From the IMG/VR virus record IMGVR_UViG_3300042289_000986, positions 124,001 to 188,000 of that record: DNA of 64,000 bases. One strand, 5' to 3'. The DNA is from a virus. The notes under the pieces were generated by a model. It was not told the origin of the DNA. It saw only the letters and a list, made by a program, of their open reading frames with translations, and searched no databases. Each line of letters starts with the position of its first letter. Within the stretch, counting starts at the first letter, position 1. Positions 41,168 through 50,156 of the stretch are shown here, piece by piece. A program made the position numbers and the translations under genes.

Positions 41168-43057
41168 ATGGCACAAAGGAATTTTACACAATTTAGTCCA
41201 AGAACTTTTCCTTTAACTGGTGATTATGTCGTTGGTTATAAAAATGATGGTTCAGAAGAAATGCGAACAACCCTTCAGAACATTATTGATTTAGTTTATA
41301 ACTCAGAACCAAGAAACTCAAGTGGATTTAGTATTGTTAAAGCCAATTCTTCATTTTGGGCTTATAATGGAACAGATTTAAAACAACTTTCTGGTAATTG
41401 GCAAAGTACATTCAACACAGTATGCTCTTTATCTACTCTTTGGGATGCACAAGCAGAATTTATTGACTTAACTAATTTTGTAAGCTCTAATTCTGCTAAT
41501 TGGGAATATCAAGGAACAGATATTAAAGCCTTAACGGCAAATTGGCAATCAACTTATATCTCAGTTCAAAATAATGGAGGAACCACTTGGGCTTATAATG
41601 GAACAGATGTTAAACAATTAACAGGTAATTGGCAAACAACATATTCAATTGTTAGCAGTAATTCTGCTTTATGGAACTTGGGTGGTTTCGGTTCTGGAGC
41701 AACAGGCGCAACTGGCGCAACAGGTGTCGGAGTAACTGGTGCTACTGGAACACAGGGTCCAATTGGTTCTATCGGACCAACGGGCGCAGCAGGACCATCT
41801 ACTTCATATTATGAATTTAAAGCAGATGTTAATGCAACAAATACACCACCAAATGCTGGTACTATTAGATGGAATAATTTAACACAGTTAAGTGCAACAC
41901 AAATTCATACAAGTCATTTAACTGATACCTTTCTTGATGTTGATATATTTTTAGCCTTACTTAAAGAAAATGATACATTAATTATTCAAGATAGAAATAA
42001 TTCTGCAAATTATCAAAGATGGAGAGTTAATGCAGCACCAATTGTAGCTGATAATAGTTTTATTACATTTCCAGTTACTTTAATAAATTCAACAACAACA
42101 TTTACTAGTAATCAATCTTTAATTTTAGCAGTAGTATCAGCAGGTATAGCTGGACCTACTGGTCCAACTGGACCAACTGGAGCAGGACAAACTGGAGCCA
42201 CAGGACCAACAGGAGCTACTGGTTCAAATTTTAATTATACATCAATTACATTAAATAGAACACTTTCATCGAATGCTGGTTATATTTTTGATACAACAAG
42301 TAGTCCATTAACTGCAACATTACCTTTAAGTCCCGCAATTGGTGATTTTATTAATATAACAGCAACGATTCAACCAGGAAATCTATTAACTATCGATAGA
42401 AATGGTAGTAATATAAATTCTTCTGCTAGTGCTTTAGGTGTTGATATATCAAGTAATTTTTCTTTGGTTTACACAACATCATCTATTGGATGGAGGTTTA
42501 TTCCATATTCAGGATTAACAAACCCAACTATTAAAATTTATAAAGCTGTTTGGAATACTCTTCTTACAAATTTAACTGGTACTAGTAGAATACCATTTAC
42601 AACAACAGTTGTTAATACAGATCCAGAAATATTTGGTGGAATTACGAATCCTGGCATTTTAGGAGCACAATACATTACCATCAAAAAAACTGGTTATTAT
42701 ATGATTAATTCTAACCTTCACTTGTATGATTTACAAAACGGTTTGCAATTAATGGTTTCACTTTGGAAAAATGAACCTTCTACTGGATACGCAACACCAG
42801 TAAAAGTCCAATCAATCGTAGATTTTCAAAGTGGAACAGTTTCACAAGACCAAATTTTATTTGGTAATGCGTTGTTAAACGTAACTCAAGATGATACTAG
42901 AATTTGGTTACAAGTTGAACACAATGGAACAAGTTTAGTTCCACCGATACCTAATGGTGGACCATTCCCATCTCTTAGAGACGTTTTAGTTGATCCTGCT
43001 CCACCAAACCAAACAACTTCAACACCACCAGATATTATCATAACAAAATTAGCATAA
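41168..43057 (+). CDS. Tail-fibre protein with collagen-like stretches and C-terminal jelly-roll-like domain
   Basis: The 629-residue protein begins with an attachment-type region (MAQRNFTQFSPRTFPLTGDY). About residues 65-165 hold Trp/Asn repeats (AYNGTDLKQLSGNWQSTFNT, repeated three times). Two collagen-like stretches follow (41695-41800 and 42143-42229, G-x-T triplets). After the second comes a domain shared with the next gene (TATLPLSPAIGDFINIT, LTIDRNGSNI). The end (TIKKTGYYMINSNLHLYD) resembles a C1q/TNF-like jelly roll. It is inferred to be a trimeric receptor-binding fibre. Confidence 0.7.
   Translation: MAQRNFTQFSPRTFPLTGDYVVGYKNDGSEEMRTTLQNIIDLVYNSEPRNSSGFSIVKANSSFWAYNGTDLKQLSGNWQSTFNTVCSLSTLWDAQAEFIDLTNFVSSNSANWEYQGTDIKALTANWQSTYISVQNNGGTTWAYNGTDVKQLTGNWQTTYSIVSSNSALWNLGGFGSGATGATGATGVGVTGATGTQGPIGSIGPTGAAGPSTSYYEFKADVNATNTPPNAGTIRWNNLTQLSATQIHTSHLTDTFLDVDIFLALLKENDTLIIQDRNNSANYQRWRVNAAPIVADNSFITFPVTLINSTTTFTSNQSLILAVVSAGIAGPTGPTGPTGAGQTGATGPTGATGSNFNYTSITLNRTLSSNAGYIFDTTSSPLTATLPLSPAIGDFINITATIQPGNLLTIDRNGSNINSSASALGVDISSNFSLVYTTSSIGWRFIPYSGLTNPTIKIYKAVWNTLLTNLTGTSRIPFTTTVVNTDPEIFGGITNPGILGAQYITIKKTGYYMINSNLHLYDLQNGLQLMVSLWKNEPSTGYATPVKVQSIVDFQSGTVSQDQILFGNALLNVTQDDTRIWLQVEHNGTSLVPPIPNGGPFPSLRDVLVDPAPPNQTTSTPPDIIITKLA
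41695..41800 (+). repeat. Collagen-like Gly-X-Y segment
   Basis: Encodes about 35 residues of G-x-x triplets ([20 protein letters not shown]) with frequent Thr in the Y position. A second shorter segment follows at 42143-42229 in the same gene. Confidence 0.7.
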
Positions 43058-43060
43058 ATA
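43053..43060 (+). promoter_or_regulatory. Late promoter CATAAATA for the second collagen-like fibre
   Basis: CATAAATA overlaps the stop of the upstream gene and ends 6 nt before the ATG at 43067. Confidence 0.5.
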
Positions 43061-43066
43061 AAAAAT

Positions 43067-44170
43067 ATGATTACACTTTCAAATTTATATCCAATACAAA
43101 ACATAGGTTTTACTGGACCTACTGGTGGAATCGGACCAACAGGTGCTCAAGGAAACACTGGTAACATTGGGCCAACTGGATCGCAAGGAAACACTGGTTT
43201 AATTGGTCCAACAGGTGCTCAAGGAAATACTGGTTTAATTGGTCCAACAGGTGCTCAAGGAAATACTGGTTTAATTGGACCAACAGGAACACAAGGAAAT
43301 ACTGGTATAGTAGGACCAACAGGAACACAAGGAAATACTGGCTTAACAGGACCAACTGGTGCAGGAAATACAGGATCAACAGGACCAACTGGTATTCAAG
43401 GAAACACAGGTGAAACTGGTCCAACGGGTGCTCAAGGAAATACTGGTCCAACTGGTATTCAAGGAAACACAGGTATAATGGGTCCAACTGGATCGCAAGG
43501 AAACACAGGAGCAACTGGAGCAGGAACAACAGGACCAACTGGTGCAACTGGCACAACATTTGATTATGTATCAATAGAAACAAATAATACGCTTTTAAGT
43601 TCTAACGAAGGTTTTATTTTTAATACATACACATCACCAATCACCGCAACACTTCCATTAAATCCATTAACTGGTGCATTTATTAATATTACATTTGAAA
43701 AATACAGTTCAAATAATTTAACAATTGAAAGAAATGGAAGTAATATCGATGGTGTTGCTGAAGATTTAATTTGTGATGTATCAGGAAACTTTTCTTTAAT
43801 TTATACAAATATTGTAGTTGGTTGGAAATTTATTCCATATTCAGGATTAACATTTGCACCAGCAACTCTAACATTAGATACAGTTACTACAAGTAGATCT
43901 TTTGAATTAACAGATAGTAGTGAATTTATCACTGCTAATTCTAATAATGCAATTACATTAACTATTCCAGATGATAATTCTGTTAATTTTACCAACGGAA
44001 CACAAATTAGTATACTTCGTTTAAATACAGGAACAGTTGCATTATCTGCTGCAAACGGAGTAACATTAAGAAGTGCAGAAAATAAACGCAGCATAAGAGC
44101 ACAAAATTCTGTTGCTACTGTTGTTAAATTATCTGCCAATGATTGGAGTCTTTTTGGAGATATATCATAA
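43067..44170 (+). CDS. Collagen-like fibre protein
   Basis: The 367-residue product has a 12-residue start, then about 150 residues of uninterrupted collagen triplets with a 12-residue unit ([12 protein letters not shown] and variants). A globular domain shared with the 41168 gene follows ([38 protein letters not shown]), then a C-terminal beta domain ([19 protein letters not shown]). It should form a collagen-type triple-helical stalk carrying trimeric heads. Hydroxyproline is not expected unless a hydroxylase exists elsewhere. It overlaps the next gene by 1 nt. Confidence 0.75.
   Translation: MITLSNLYPIQNIGFTGPTGGIGPTGAQGNTGNIGPTGSQGNTGLIGPTGAQGNTGLIGPTGAQGNTGLIGPTGTQGNTGIVGPTGTQGNTGLTGPTGAGNTGSTGPTGIQGNTGETGPTGAQGNTGPTGIQGNTGIMGPTGSQGNTGATGAGTTGPTGATGTTFDYVSIETNNTLLSSNEGFIFNTYTSPITATLPLNPLTGAFINITFEKYSSNNLTIERNGSNIDGVAEDLICDVSGNFSLIYTNIVVGWKFIPYSGLTFAPATLTLDTVTTSRSFELTDSSEFITANSNNAITLTIPDDNSVNFTNGTQISILRLNTGTVALSAANGVTLRSAENKRSIRAQNSVATVVKLSANDWSLFGDIS
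43106..43557 (+). repeat. Collagen-like repeat, 36-nt unit
   Basis: About a dozen copies of a 12-codon unit ([10 protein letters not shown] plus two variable residues). Neighbouring copies are nearly identical in DNA, for example three successive units around 43200-43290, so unit number could change by recombination or slippage. Confidence 0.75.
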
Positions 44171-44874
44171 TGAGAGTATTTTCGGGATCTTTAGCAGGAT
44201 CAAACTCTTTAATAGGTGAAGATCGCGCCATTAATTACGGAGGTTCTTTCGCTGGTGCATCTAATTTTGGCTATGGTTTTGATGCTTGGGATTTTACATC
44301 AACAGGTAATGCGGGTGCGTTTATTGGACCTTCGTTTGGTGGTTTAATAGATACAAACGGTTCTTCTTTTGGATTATATGGTAATGGAGCAGGAAGTAAT
44401 TTTATTGATGTAAGAAGAAACCTTCCTGCAAATTTATCGGTAGGATATGCATTATCCGCAGCAATATCTGTCAATTTTAGAAATGGAAATAAAGGATTTA
44501 GTGTTTACCATAATAACACTTGGGATCCCAACCAAGAAGTCTTTAACTTTAATGTAGGATCCAATGATTATATTATTAATGGAGTAGGAACTGGACAGGC
44601 ATATTCTTCAACAATGGTTGCAAAGATTGTTTTGAAAAAAACTAATTTAAATTCTTATAGTTATTCTGTTACATTGGGAACAACGACATATACTGCAAAT
44701 GATATAACACGTAACGGTTATAGTAATATTAGAGGTTTTAAATTTTATATTTCAAATACTGAAGGAGCACCAAATAACGATTTATATTTTAACAGTATAA
44801 AAGTTTATAAAATAGACGAACCTATCAGTACAATACCAACATCAACATTTACAACTTTTGTGTCTTATGAATAA
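44170..44874 (+). CDS. Adhesin-like beta protein of the fibre array (234 aa)
   Basis: The ATG overlaps the previous stop by 1 nt. The product is Gly/Ser/Asn-rich and all-beta by pattern (FGYGFDAWDFTSTGNAG, SVYHNNTWDPNQEVFNFNV, IRGFKFYISNTEGAPNNDLY), reminiscent of concanavalin- or LamG-like lectin domains. It has no collagen or 14-residue repeats. It is placed between a collagen-like fibre and the serine protease, with an 8-nt overlap to the latter. It could be a tip or receptor-binding module. Confidence 0.55.
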   Translation: MRVFSGSLAGSNSLIGEDRAINYGGSFAGASNFGYGFDAWDFTSTGNAGAFIGPSFGGLIDTNGSSFGLYGNGAGSNFIDVRRNLPANLSVGYALSAAISVNFRNGNKGFSVYHNNTWDPNQEVFNFNVGSNDYIINGVGTGQAYSSTMVAKIVLKKTNLNSYSYSVTLGTTTYTANDITRNGYSNIRGFKFYISNTEGAPNNDLYFNSIKVYKIDEPISTIPTSTFTTFVSYE

Positions 44875-46090
44875 CATTAAAGATATAGAAAAATTAACAC
44901 AAAAGCTTTTAGCAGAAACTCCAGAATATGTTCATTCGGTTGGTTATGGTTTTAAAGAAGTTGATGGAAAATTAACAGACGAATTTTCTATAGTTTTTGG
45001 TGTTACAGAAAAAAAACCATTATCATCTATTCCACAAAATGAAATTTTACCATCAACAATAACAACAGAAGATGGTAGTATTTTTACTACTGATGTTATT
45101 CAAATACCACAAGCTGTTGCATACCCATCTTGCTATGAAATTAGTAATTCAGTTGAACCCGTTTCATTACATAGATCATCTCGAACAACATATATCGGTG
45201 GAACAAGAATATCAATAGATAATCCATTAAATTTAGGAAACAGTGCATTTACAGGAACTATGGGACTTATCTGTAAAGATCTCACCGACAATACTCTTGT
45301 TGCATTAACAAATGCACACGTTGCTGCTTATACAGAAAGAGACGCATCTTTATTGTCTTCAAGTTTTAGCAATAGACAAACAACAGTATACCAAGCTTTC
45401 CCTTGGTCAAATCAATCTACAATGAAATTAAAAAGGTATGTTCCGCTTTTAGCAAGTGGAAACACAATTGATGCAGCAGTTGTAGCCATAACAAATTCAA
45501 GTAGAGTAAACACACTTACATCTTTTAAACAATTAAATTTAAATTATGGAAATCTTGAATTTGCCACTACCTCTGAAATTGATAATTTGGTCATAAATAA
45601 AAATCCAATTTTTAAATCAGGTGCAACAACTGGTCCTGTTGGATGGCCAGGTTCTATACCTTGGGGTTCTGAATCGTGTTCTCTTACTGCTACCCAAGTC
45701 GGAGTTTCTGTAGGTGTTAATTTTAGTGGAAATATTTTAAATTTTACATCATGTTTAACTTATAGAGGAACATTTACTGTTGCTAGTAGTGGTGGAGATT
45801 CGGGTAGTGCTGTTTGTGCATTAATAAACCCCGAAAGTCAATCTTTAAGCGCATGGAAAGTGGTTGGTTTAACTTTTGCTGGTTCAGATTTAGGAGATAA
45901 TAGTCCATCGTATGCATGTCGCATCGATAATATTTGTTCTACTTTACAATTAACAGCATGGGATGGTCAAACCACCGCTTTAACAAATTTGGGAAATGAA
46001 AGAGTTAAATATGTAGAAGGAAAATCATCAGAACCGTTTGTTATAGAAAATGGAAAAAGATATTGGCAGACAGGATTAACCGTTATTTAA
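44867..46090 (+). CDS. Trypsin-like serine protease
   Basis: The 407-residue protein has a complete chymotrypsin-fold triad in the right order: His151 in ALTNAHVAAYTE, Asp202 in NTIDAAVVAI, and Ser312 in SSGGDSGSAV. The FKSGATTGPVGWPG motif typical of bacterial trypsin-like enzymes lies before the Ser. Residues 1-100 form an N-terminal region (YVHSVGYGFKEVDGK) that may be a propeptide. There is no signal peptide. It overlaps the adhesin-like gene by 8 nt and lies between collagen-like fibres, so it may mature or trim fibres, or cut host surface proteins. Start ATG at 44867 chosen for that overlap. Confidence 0.82.
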   Translation: MNNIKDIEKLTQKLLAETPEYVHSVGYGFKEVDGKLTDEFSIVFGVTEKKPLSSIPQNEILPSTITTEDGSIFTTDVIQIPQAVAYPSCYEISNSVEPVSLHRSSRTTYIGGTRISIDNPLNLGNSAFTGTMGLICKDLTDNTLVALTNAHVAAYTERDASLLSSSFSNRQTTVYQAFPWSNQSTMKLKRYVPLLASGNTIDAAVVAITNSSRVNTLTSFKQLNLNYGNLEFATTSEIDNLVINKNPIFKSGATTGPVGWPGSIPWGSESCSLTATQVGVSVGVNFSGNILNFTSCLTYRGTFTVASSGGDSGSAVCALINPESQSLSAWKVVGLTFAGSDLGDNSPSYACRIDNICSTLQLTAWDGQTTALTNLGNERVKYVEGKSSEPFVIENGKRYWQTGLTVI

Positions 46091-46092
46091 TT

Positions 46093-46431
46093 ATGAAAAA
46101 CGTAGAAATATATGATCAATATGCAAATGTTTATTTGAATAATCAAACTAATGAATTAGTTGTATTAAATTTAAATTATAATGAAGAATTAGATACAAGT
46201 TTATATACTTTGGTTCATTCTAGTTCTGGTTTTGTTATATCAAAAGGTGAAAATTTAAACACGGAAAGTGCATTAAGTTTAGTCGAAGAACTTTATGTAG
46301 AATCCCAAAATTTAGGAGAAAATTATCAAGAAAAAAATATAAATTTAGAAAATGGCTACGTGGAAATGATTATATCTTTCAATGACGGTAAAAAACTTAA
46401 TAGAGTTATCTATATTAAGGATAATTTATAA
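46093..46431 (+). CDS. Hypothetical protein (112 aa)
   Basis: An acidic, beta-rich small protein (YANVYLNNQTNELVVLNLNY, then YTLVHSSSGFVISKGENLN) starting 2 nt after the protease stop. I chose the ATG at 46093 over a longer frame at 46063 that would overlap the protease. It may be a protease partner or a fibre chaperone by position only. Confidence 0.5.
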   Translation: MKNVEIYDQYANVYLNNQTNELVVLNLNYNEELDTSLYTLVHSSSGFVISKGENLNTESALSLVEELYVESQNLGENYQEKNINLENGYVEMIISFNDGKKLNRVIYIKDNL

Positions 46432-46439
46432 TGTAAAGT

Positions 46440-46447
46440 GATAAATA
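46440..46447 (+). promoter_or_regulatory. Late promoter GATAAATA for the third collagen-like fibre
   Basis: GATAAATA ends 8 nt before the ATG at 46456, in a 24-nt intergenic gap. Confidence 0.5.
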
Positions 46448-46455
46448 TTTAGAAT

Positions 46456-47907
46456 ATGGCTTTATTATCTGAAAAATATCCAATTACTCAGTCTACAGGA
46501 CCAACAGGTTCAACAGGAGCAACTGGTGCTGGCCAAACTGGTGCTACTGGAAACACTGGTATAGTAGGACCAACTGGAGCACAAGGAAATACTGGTGATA
46601 TTGGACCAACAGGCTCTCAAGGAAACACAGGTATAGTAGGCCCAACTGGAGCACAAGGAAATACTGGTGATATTGGACCAACAGGCTCTCAAGGAAACAC
46701 AGGTATAGTAGGCCCAACTGGAGCACAAGGAAATACTGGCCAAACAGGTTCGCAAGGAAACACTGGCGCAACTGGTAATGATGGATCAACTGGTCCTACA
46801 GGTTCAGGAAACACAGGAGCAACAGGTCAAACTGGAGCACAAGGAAATACAGGTGATATCGGTCCAACTGGAGCACAAGGAAATACAGGCCAAACTGGTG
46901 CTCAAGGAAATACAGGCATAGTGGGTCCAACTGGAACACAAGGAAATACAGGTGCAACAGGATCCACTGGTTTAGCAGGAGACAAATATACTACAACATC
47001 AACTACTAATACAAACATAGCCACAGGGTCAAAAACATTCACTGTTGATAGTGGTCTTGCTTATAGTATAGGACAATCTGTAATAGTTTCTTTTGATTCT
47101 TCTAATAAAATGGAAGGATCTGTTACAAGTTATTCTGGTACAACATTGATTGTAGATGTAACAACAATTACAGGTTCTGGAACATATAATAGTTGGAGCG
47201 TAAGCTTGTCTGGAGCACCTGGACCCGCTGGTTTAACAGGCGCAACGGGAGCCACTGGTACTAATGGTACGAATGGAACAACTGGAGCAACAGGTGCTAC
47301 TGGTACGGATGGAACAACAGGCGCAACGGGAGCCACTGGTACTAATGGTACGAATGGAACAACTGGAGCAACAGGTGCTACTGGTACGGATGGAACAACA
47401 GGCGCAACAGGTGCTACTGGTACGAATGGAACAAACGGATCAACTGGATCAACTGGAACAACAGGAACTACTGGTGATTCCGCTTGGAAAATATTTGATA
47501 TGAGTTTTGATTACGGTGAATATGATGTAAATAACGTTGTTACAAATGCAATTATTAGCAATGCTATAGTCACAATTCCATCTTGTGTCTTAATGGATAA
47601 TACCAGCAATACTCATGCAAGCGCAAACGTAAACATAAGACTTGTAATCTTACAAGAGTATGGAGGAATTACAAACATGACATATGATATACTTGCATAT
47701 TCTGGAGGAAGTCCAACTGTTTATACTCCAACACTAACACAATTTACAACAAATGGACCCAATAATGCTGCTACAGAGCATGTTATTGGTAACTGGTTTA
47801 CCCATAACATATCTGCACAAGGTACAACATTTCAACTAAGAGCATCTCGAAACGCTAATGGTTTTACAAGAATTAAAAAAGTTTATTTACAAGTTAGGAA
47901 AAACTGA
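46456..47907 (+). CDS. Collagen-like fibre protein with two collagen segments
   Basis: The 483-residue product has about 165 residues of collagen repeats, then a beta domain ([38 protein letters not shown]) of a type common in phage fibres. A second collagen segment follows (GATGATGTNGTNGT units, about 90 residues), and then a C-terminal head ([18 protein letters not shown]). Pro is scarce in the second segment, with Thr and Ala filling triplets instead. Thr-rich triplets are candidate O-glycosylation sites, by analogy with glycosylated GPT repeats in Bacillus exosporium collagen. Confidence 0.75.
   Translation: MALLSEKYPITQSTGPTGSTGATGAGQTGATGNTGIVGPTGAQGNTGDIGPTGSQGNTGIVGPTGAQGNTGDIGPTGSQGNTGIVGPTGAQGNTGQTGSQGNTGATGNDGSTGPTGSGNTGATGQTGAQGNTGDIGPTGAQGNTGQTGAQGNTGIVGPTGTQGNTGATGSTGLAGDKYTTTSTTNTNIATGSKTFTVDSGLAYSIGQSVIVSFDSSNKMEGSVTSYSGTTLIVDVTTITGSGTYNSWSVSLSGAPGPAGLTGATGATGTNGTNGTTGATGATGTDGTTGATGATGTNGTNGTTGATGATGTDGTTGATGATGTNGTNGSTGSTGTTGTTGDSAWKIFDMSFDYGEYDVNNVVTNAIISNAIVTIPSCVLMDNTSNTHASANVNIRLVILQEYGGITNMTYDILAYSGGSPTVYTPTLTQFTTNGPNNAATEHVIGNWFTHNISAQGTTFQLRASRNANGFTRIKKVYLQVRKN
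46492..46984 (+). repeat. Collagen-like repeat with 72-nt near-identical units
   Basis: A 24-codon unit ([12 protein letters not shown] plus [12 protein letters not shown]) is repeated almost exactly at DNA level between about 46558 and 46740, followed by diverged triplets. Confidence 0.75.
47213..47478 (+). repeat. Collagen-like repeat, TNGT/TDGT units
   Basis: Repeats of GATGATGTNGTNGTT and [12 protein letters not shown], with long stretches of identical DNA between copies. Confidence 0.7.
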
Positions 47908-47913
47908 TAAATT
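47906..47913 (+). promoter_or_regulatory. Late-type element GATAAATT
   Basis: GATAAATT overlaps the stop of the collagen-like gene and ends 6 nt before the ATG at 47920. One mismatch to NATAAATA. Confidence 0.35.
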
Positions 47914-47919
47914 AATAAT

Positions 47920-48135
47920 ATGGCATATTTTGATACAGAATTAAATGAAGCATGGGCATGGTTTGCGGTAAACTGGGAATTGTGGATAAATTTAAATACA
48001 TCACTAACTGATGGTTTAAAATTTGTGTTTGATAATACTGGTGGACCATCTGGACCGCATAAAGAAACACATTGGCAGTGGGTTAGAAATAATAGAGAAG
48101 AATTATTAAATTTATACAATTCTTTAAAGAACTAA
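47920..48135 (+). CDS. Small Trp-rich hypothetical protein (71 aa)
   Basis: A compact protein with seven Trp (AWAWFAVNWELWINLN, HWQWVRNNREELL). The end looks like a helix. It is the last plus-strand gene of the first fibre array and overlaps the convergent glycosyltransferase by 12 nt. It might be a fibre assembly factor, but nothing shows it. Confidence 0.5.
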   Translation: MAYFDTELNEAWAWFAVNWELWINLNTSLTDGLKFVFDNTGGPSGPHKETHWQWVRNNREELLNLYNSLKN

Positions 48136-49233
48136 TTTTTCTTTAAAAAAATTTATATTTTGTTGAATTCTTGGTTTTTGGTCTTCAGGTATTTTGTGAA
48201 TTAATTCTTCACAGATCCTTAAACCTTCTTCATAATGTCCTGTCCAATAACAAGAGACAGAAAATTCATCATCTAAACCATAATCCCATATCCAACTTTC
48301 AACAAACAAACCTGTTTTATCAATCTTTAATGTTTTAGCATATCTACCAAGAATATAAGCTTGATGATCTCTTTGATGCATTCTACAAAAACGAATAGCA
48401 CCATGCAATGCTTCAATTCTTGATGTGCATTTTTCATATGCTCGAAGATAACTTTGTACAATATCATCTTCAGGATATCCCATGATTTCTTTTAATCGAG
48501 CTATTTGATATAAAGACCAATAAACTTCTTGATCCCAACCTCCCAACTCTGCTCTTTTATTGTACCAATATATTGCCTTTCCTTTTTGTTCACAATCTTT
48601 GTATGATTGAGCAAGATAAAAAGTATATCTTGGAATTAAATGCGGGTCTTTTTCTGTTTTTAATGCATCTTCTAAGACTTTAGCATCTTTTTGATACTTT
48701 TCATTATCACTATTTCTCGCAGAATCTTGTATAGGTACATTATATATTCCTTTTGCAGTATCCCTGCTTAAAATTGGCTCTGCACACTCAAGATATTCGT
48801 GTAAAATGCTTTTATAAAAATATTTTTTAGAATTTTTAAATAAATTTGTTCTTGCATATTCAATATTTGCATATTTGCATGTTATATAATATAAATCTGC
48901 TGTTAAATTGTTTTTAAAATCGTTTACATTAAAGTTTTCATCAAATTTTAATATTTCATCAGCATCAATTGTTAAAACATAATCAATATCAGCATGTTTT
49001 CGAAGGTTTTCTAATGACTTAGTTCTGTTAAATGAAAAGTTTTCCCATTTTTCTTCATTTACTTCTCCATCAACGTTGTTATTTTTTAACCAATCTTTAA
49101 TAATTTGAATTGTATTGTCTGTTGAACCAGTATCCGATATACAAACATAATCGATTAGTGGTTTTACACTATCTAAACATCGCTGAATCACTTTAGATTC
49201 ATTTTTAACTATCATACACAAACCTATCTTCAT
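48124..49233 (-). CDS. GT2 glycosyltransferase with C-terminal TPR-like helical domain
   Basis: Residues 1-200 are a GT2 domain: KIGLCMIVKNESKVIQRCLDS, CISDTGSTDNTI, VLTIDADEILKF (DxD) and ILHEYLEC. Residues about 200-369 are helical repeats resembling TPRs (YTFYLAQSYKDCEQKGKAIY, LRAYEKCTSRIEALHGAIR). This GT2-TPR layout is known from bacterial enzymes. It is coded at the meeting point of the two fibre arrays and overlaps a GT9-like gene by 4 nt. The TPR part could bind a protein acceptor such as a fibre. Confidence 0.78.
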   Translation of the reverse strand: MKIGLCMIVKNESKVIQRCLDSVKPLIDYVCISDTGSTDNTIQIIKDWLKNNNVDGEVNEEKWENFSFNRTKSLENLRKHADIDYVLTIDADEILKFDENFNVNDFKNNLTADLYYITCKYANIEYARTNLFKNSKKYFYKSILHEYLECAEPILSRDTAKGIYNVPIQDSARNSDNEKYQKDAKVLEDALKTEKDPHLIPRYTFYLAQSYKDCEQKGKAIYWYNKRAELGGWDQEVYWSLYQIARLKEIMGYPEDDIVQSYLRAYEKCTSRIEALHGAIRFCRMHQRDHQAYILGRYAKTLKIDKTGLFVESWIWDYGLDDEFSVSCYWTGHYEEGLRICEELIHKIPEDQKPRIQQNINFFKEKLVL

Positions 49234-50126
49234 GTTTTAATTAACTTTAATACATTTAAATATACCATTTCTACACTAATTCCAGCCATACAAGCATGTT
49301 TTGGATCTTCATAAGTTTGATCTGGTGGATTTTGACATGGACCCATCGACATTGTACTGATTTTAGGATCTTCTTTAAAGCATGGTTGACAAGGCAAATT
49401 TAATGATATGTTAATATTAAAAGGATAACCTGTTCCGTTATATTGAGTTGAACCAAAAAGTATTATTGCTTTAGTTCTTCCCTTATTTCTCCATTGAATG
49501 TTTGATGTAACCTGAAAAACAGAATCCAATCCAATGTGACCTAGTGCCCATGCTTGGGCCGCAACTTTTTCTTCAAAAGAATCACTACAAAATGAACCAT
49601 CTATGTTATTCATGATGATATCATGAGGTCCTCCTATTTGGTATATTTCAATTTCAGGATGATTTTGTTTTATTAAATCAATTAATTTTTGCCAACCCCA
49701 CCATTCTTTATATGCAGACCACCCAGTTTTGTTTTGAAATGTAATATATCTTGGAGTATTTCGATTCTTAATTTTTTTAGGTAATGGTGGAAGATCAAGT
49801 TCAAAGTCATCAAATGTAAAATTTACACCCAATTCATTTGCAAAATAATAGAGTATATGATTTTGCATTTTTTTATGAGGATATCCTTCGTGCAATGGAT
49901 ACCCAACAAGATTTACAGTTTTTGAGAAATTATTTGAATCATATTTTTCTAACGGATAAAAATGTTCTAACAAATTATTATTTTTTACAAAATTATTTAA
50001 AATTGAATGAATAGATTCATGACAAAAATAATGCACTTCGTATTTTTCTTTTAACTGTTTTACAAAATTAAAATTTAATAAAACATCGCCAATTGCACCT
50101 GGTCGATATAAGGCTACTTTTTGCAT
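49230..50126 (-). CDS. GT9-like (heptosyltransferase-type) glycosyltransferase
   Basis: At 298 residues it is nearer the usual GT9 length than the other two copies. It starts KVALYRPGAIGDVLLNFNFV (G-x-x-G-D loop) and has the hinge strand RYITFQNKTGW, then WALGHIGLDSVFQV at the donor site. It also has a Cys-rich end (NLPCQPCFKED, GPCQNPP, HACMAGISVEMV) as in several GT9 proteins. It is paired with the GT2-TPR gene and directly follows a collagen-like fibre gene. Confidence 0.75.
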   Translation of the reverse strand: MQKVALYRPGAIGDVLLNFNFVKQLKEKYEVHYFCHESIHSILNNFVKNNNLLEHFYPLEKYDSNNFSKTVNLVGYPLHEGYPHKKMQNHILYYFANELGVNFTFDDFELDLPPLPKKIKNRNTPRYITFQNKTGWSAYKEWWGWQKLIDLIKQNHPEIEIYQIGGPHDIIMNNIDGSFCSDSFEEKVAAQAWALGHIGLDSVFQVTSNIQWRNKGRTKAIILFGSTQYNGTGYPFNINISLNLPCQPCFKEDPKISTMSMGPCQNPPDQTYEDPKHACMAGISVEMVYLNVLKLIKT

Positions 50127-50156
50127 TTATATAGTATATTTTAATATAAATAAAAA

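Noticed and set aside
43106-43557. Regular short repeats that could be taken for a CRISPR array
   Set aside because: The repeats keep an open reading frame of Gly-X-Y triplets with no unique spacers, so they are collagen coding sequence.
43119-43583. Long open frames on the minus strand opposite the collagen-like genes (also around 46510-46789 and 47130-47336)
   Set aside because: They arise from codon periodicity of the repeats; the products are low complexity and the plus-strand frames are clearly the real ones.
50145-50152. Perfect TATAAATA on the plus strand
   Set aside because: It points against both neighbouring genes and has no start codon downstream; probably chance in AT-rich DNA.
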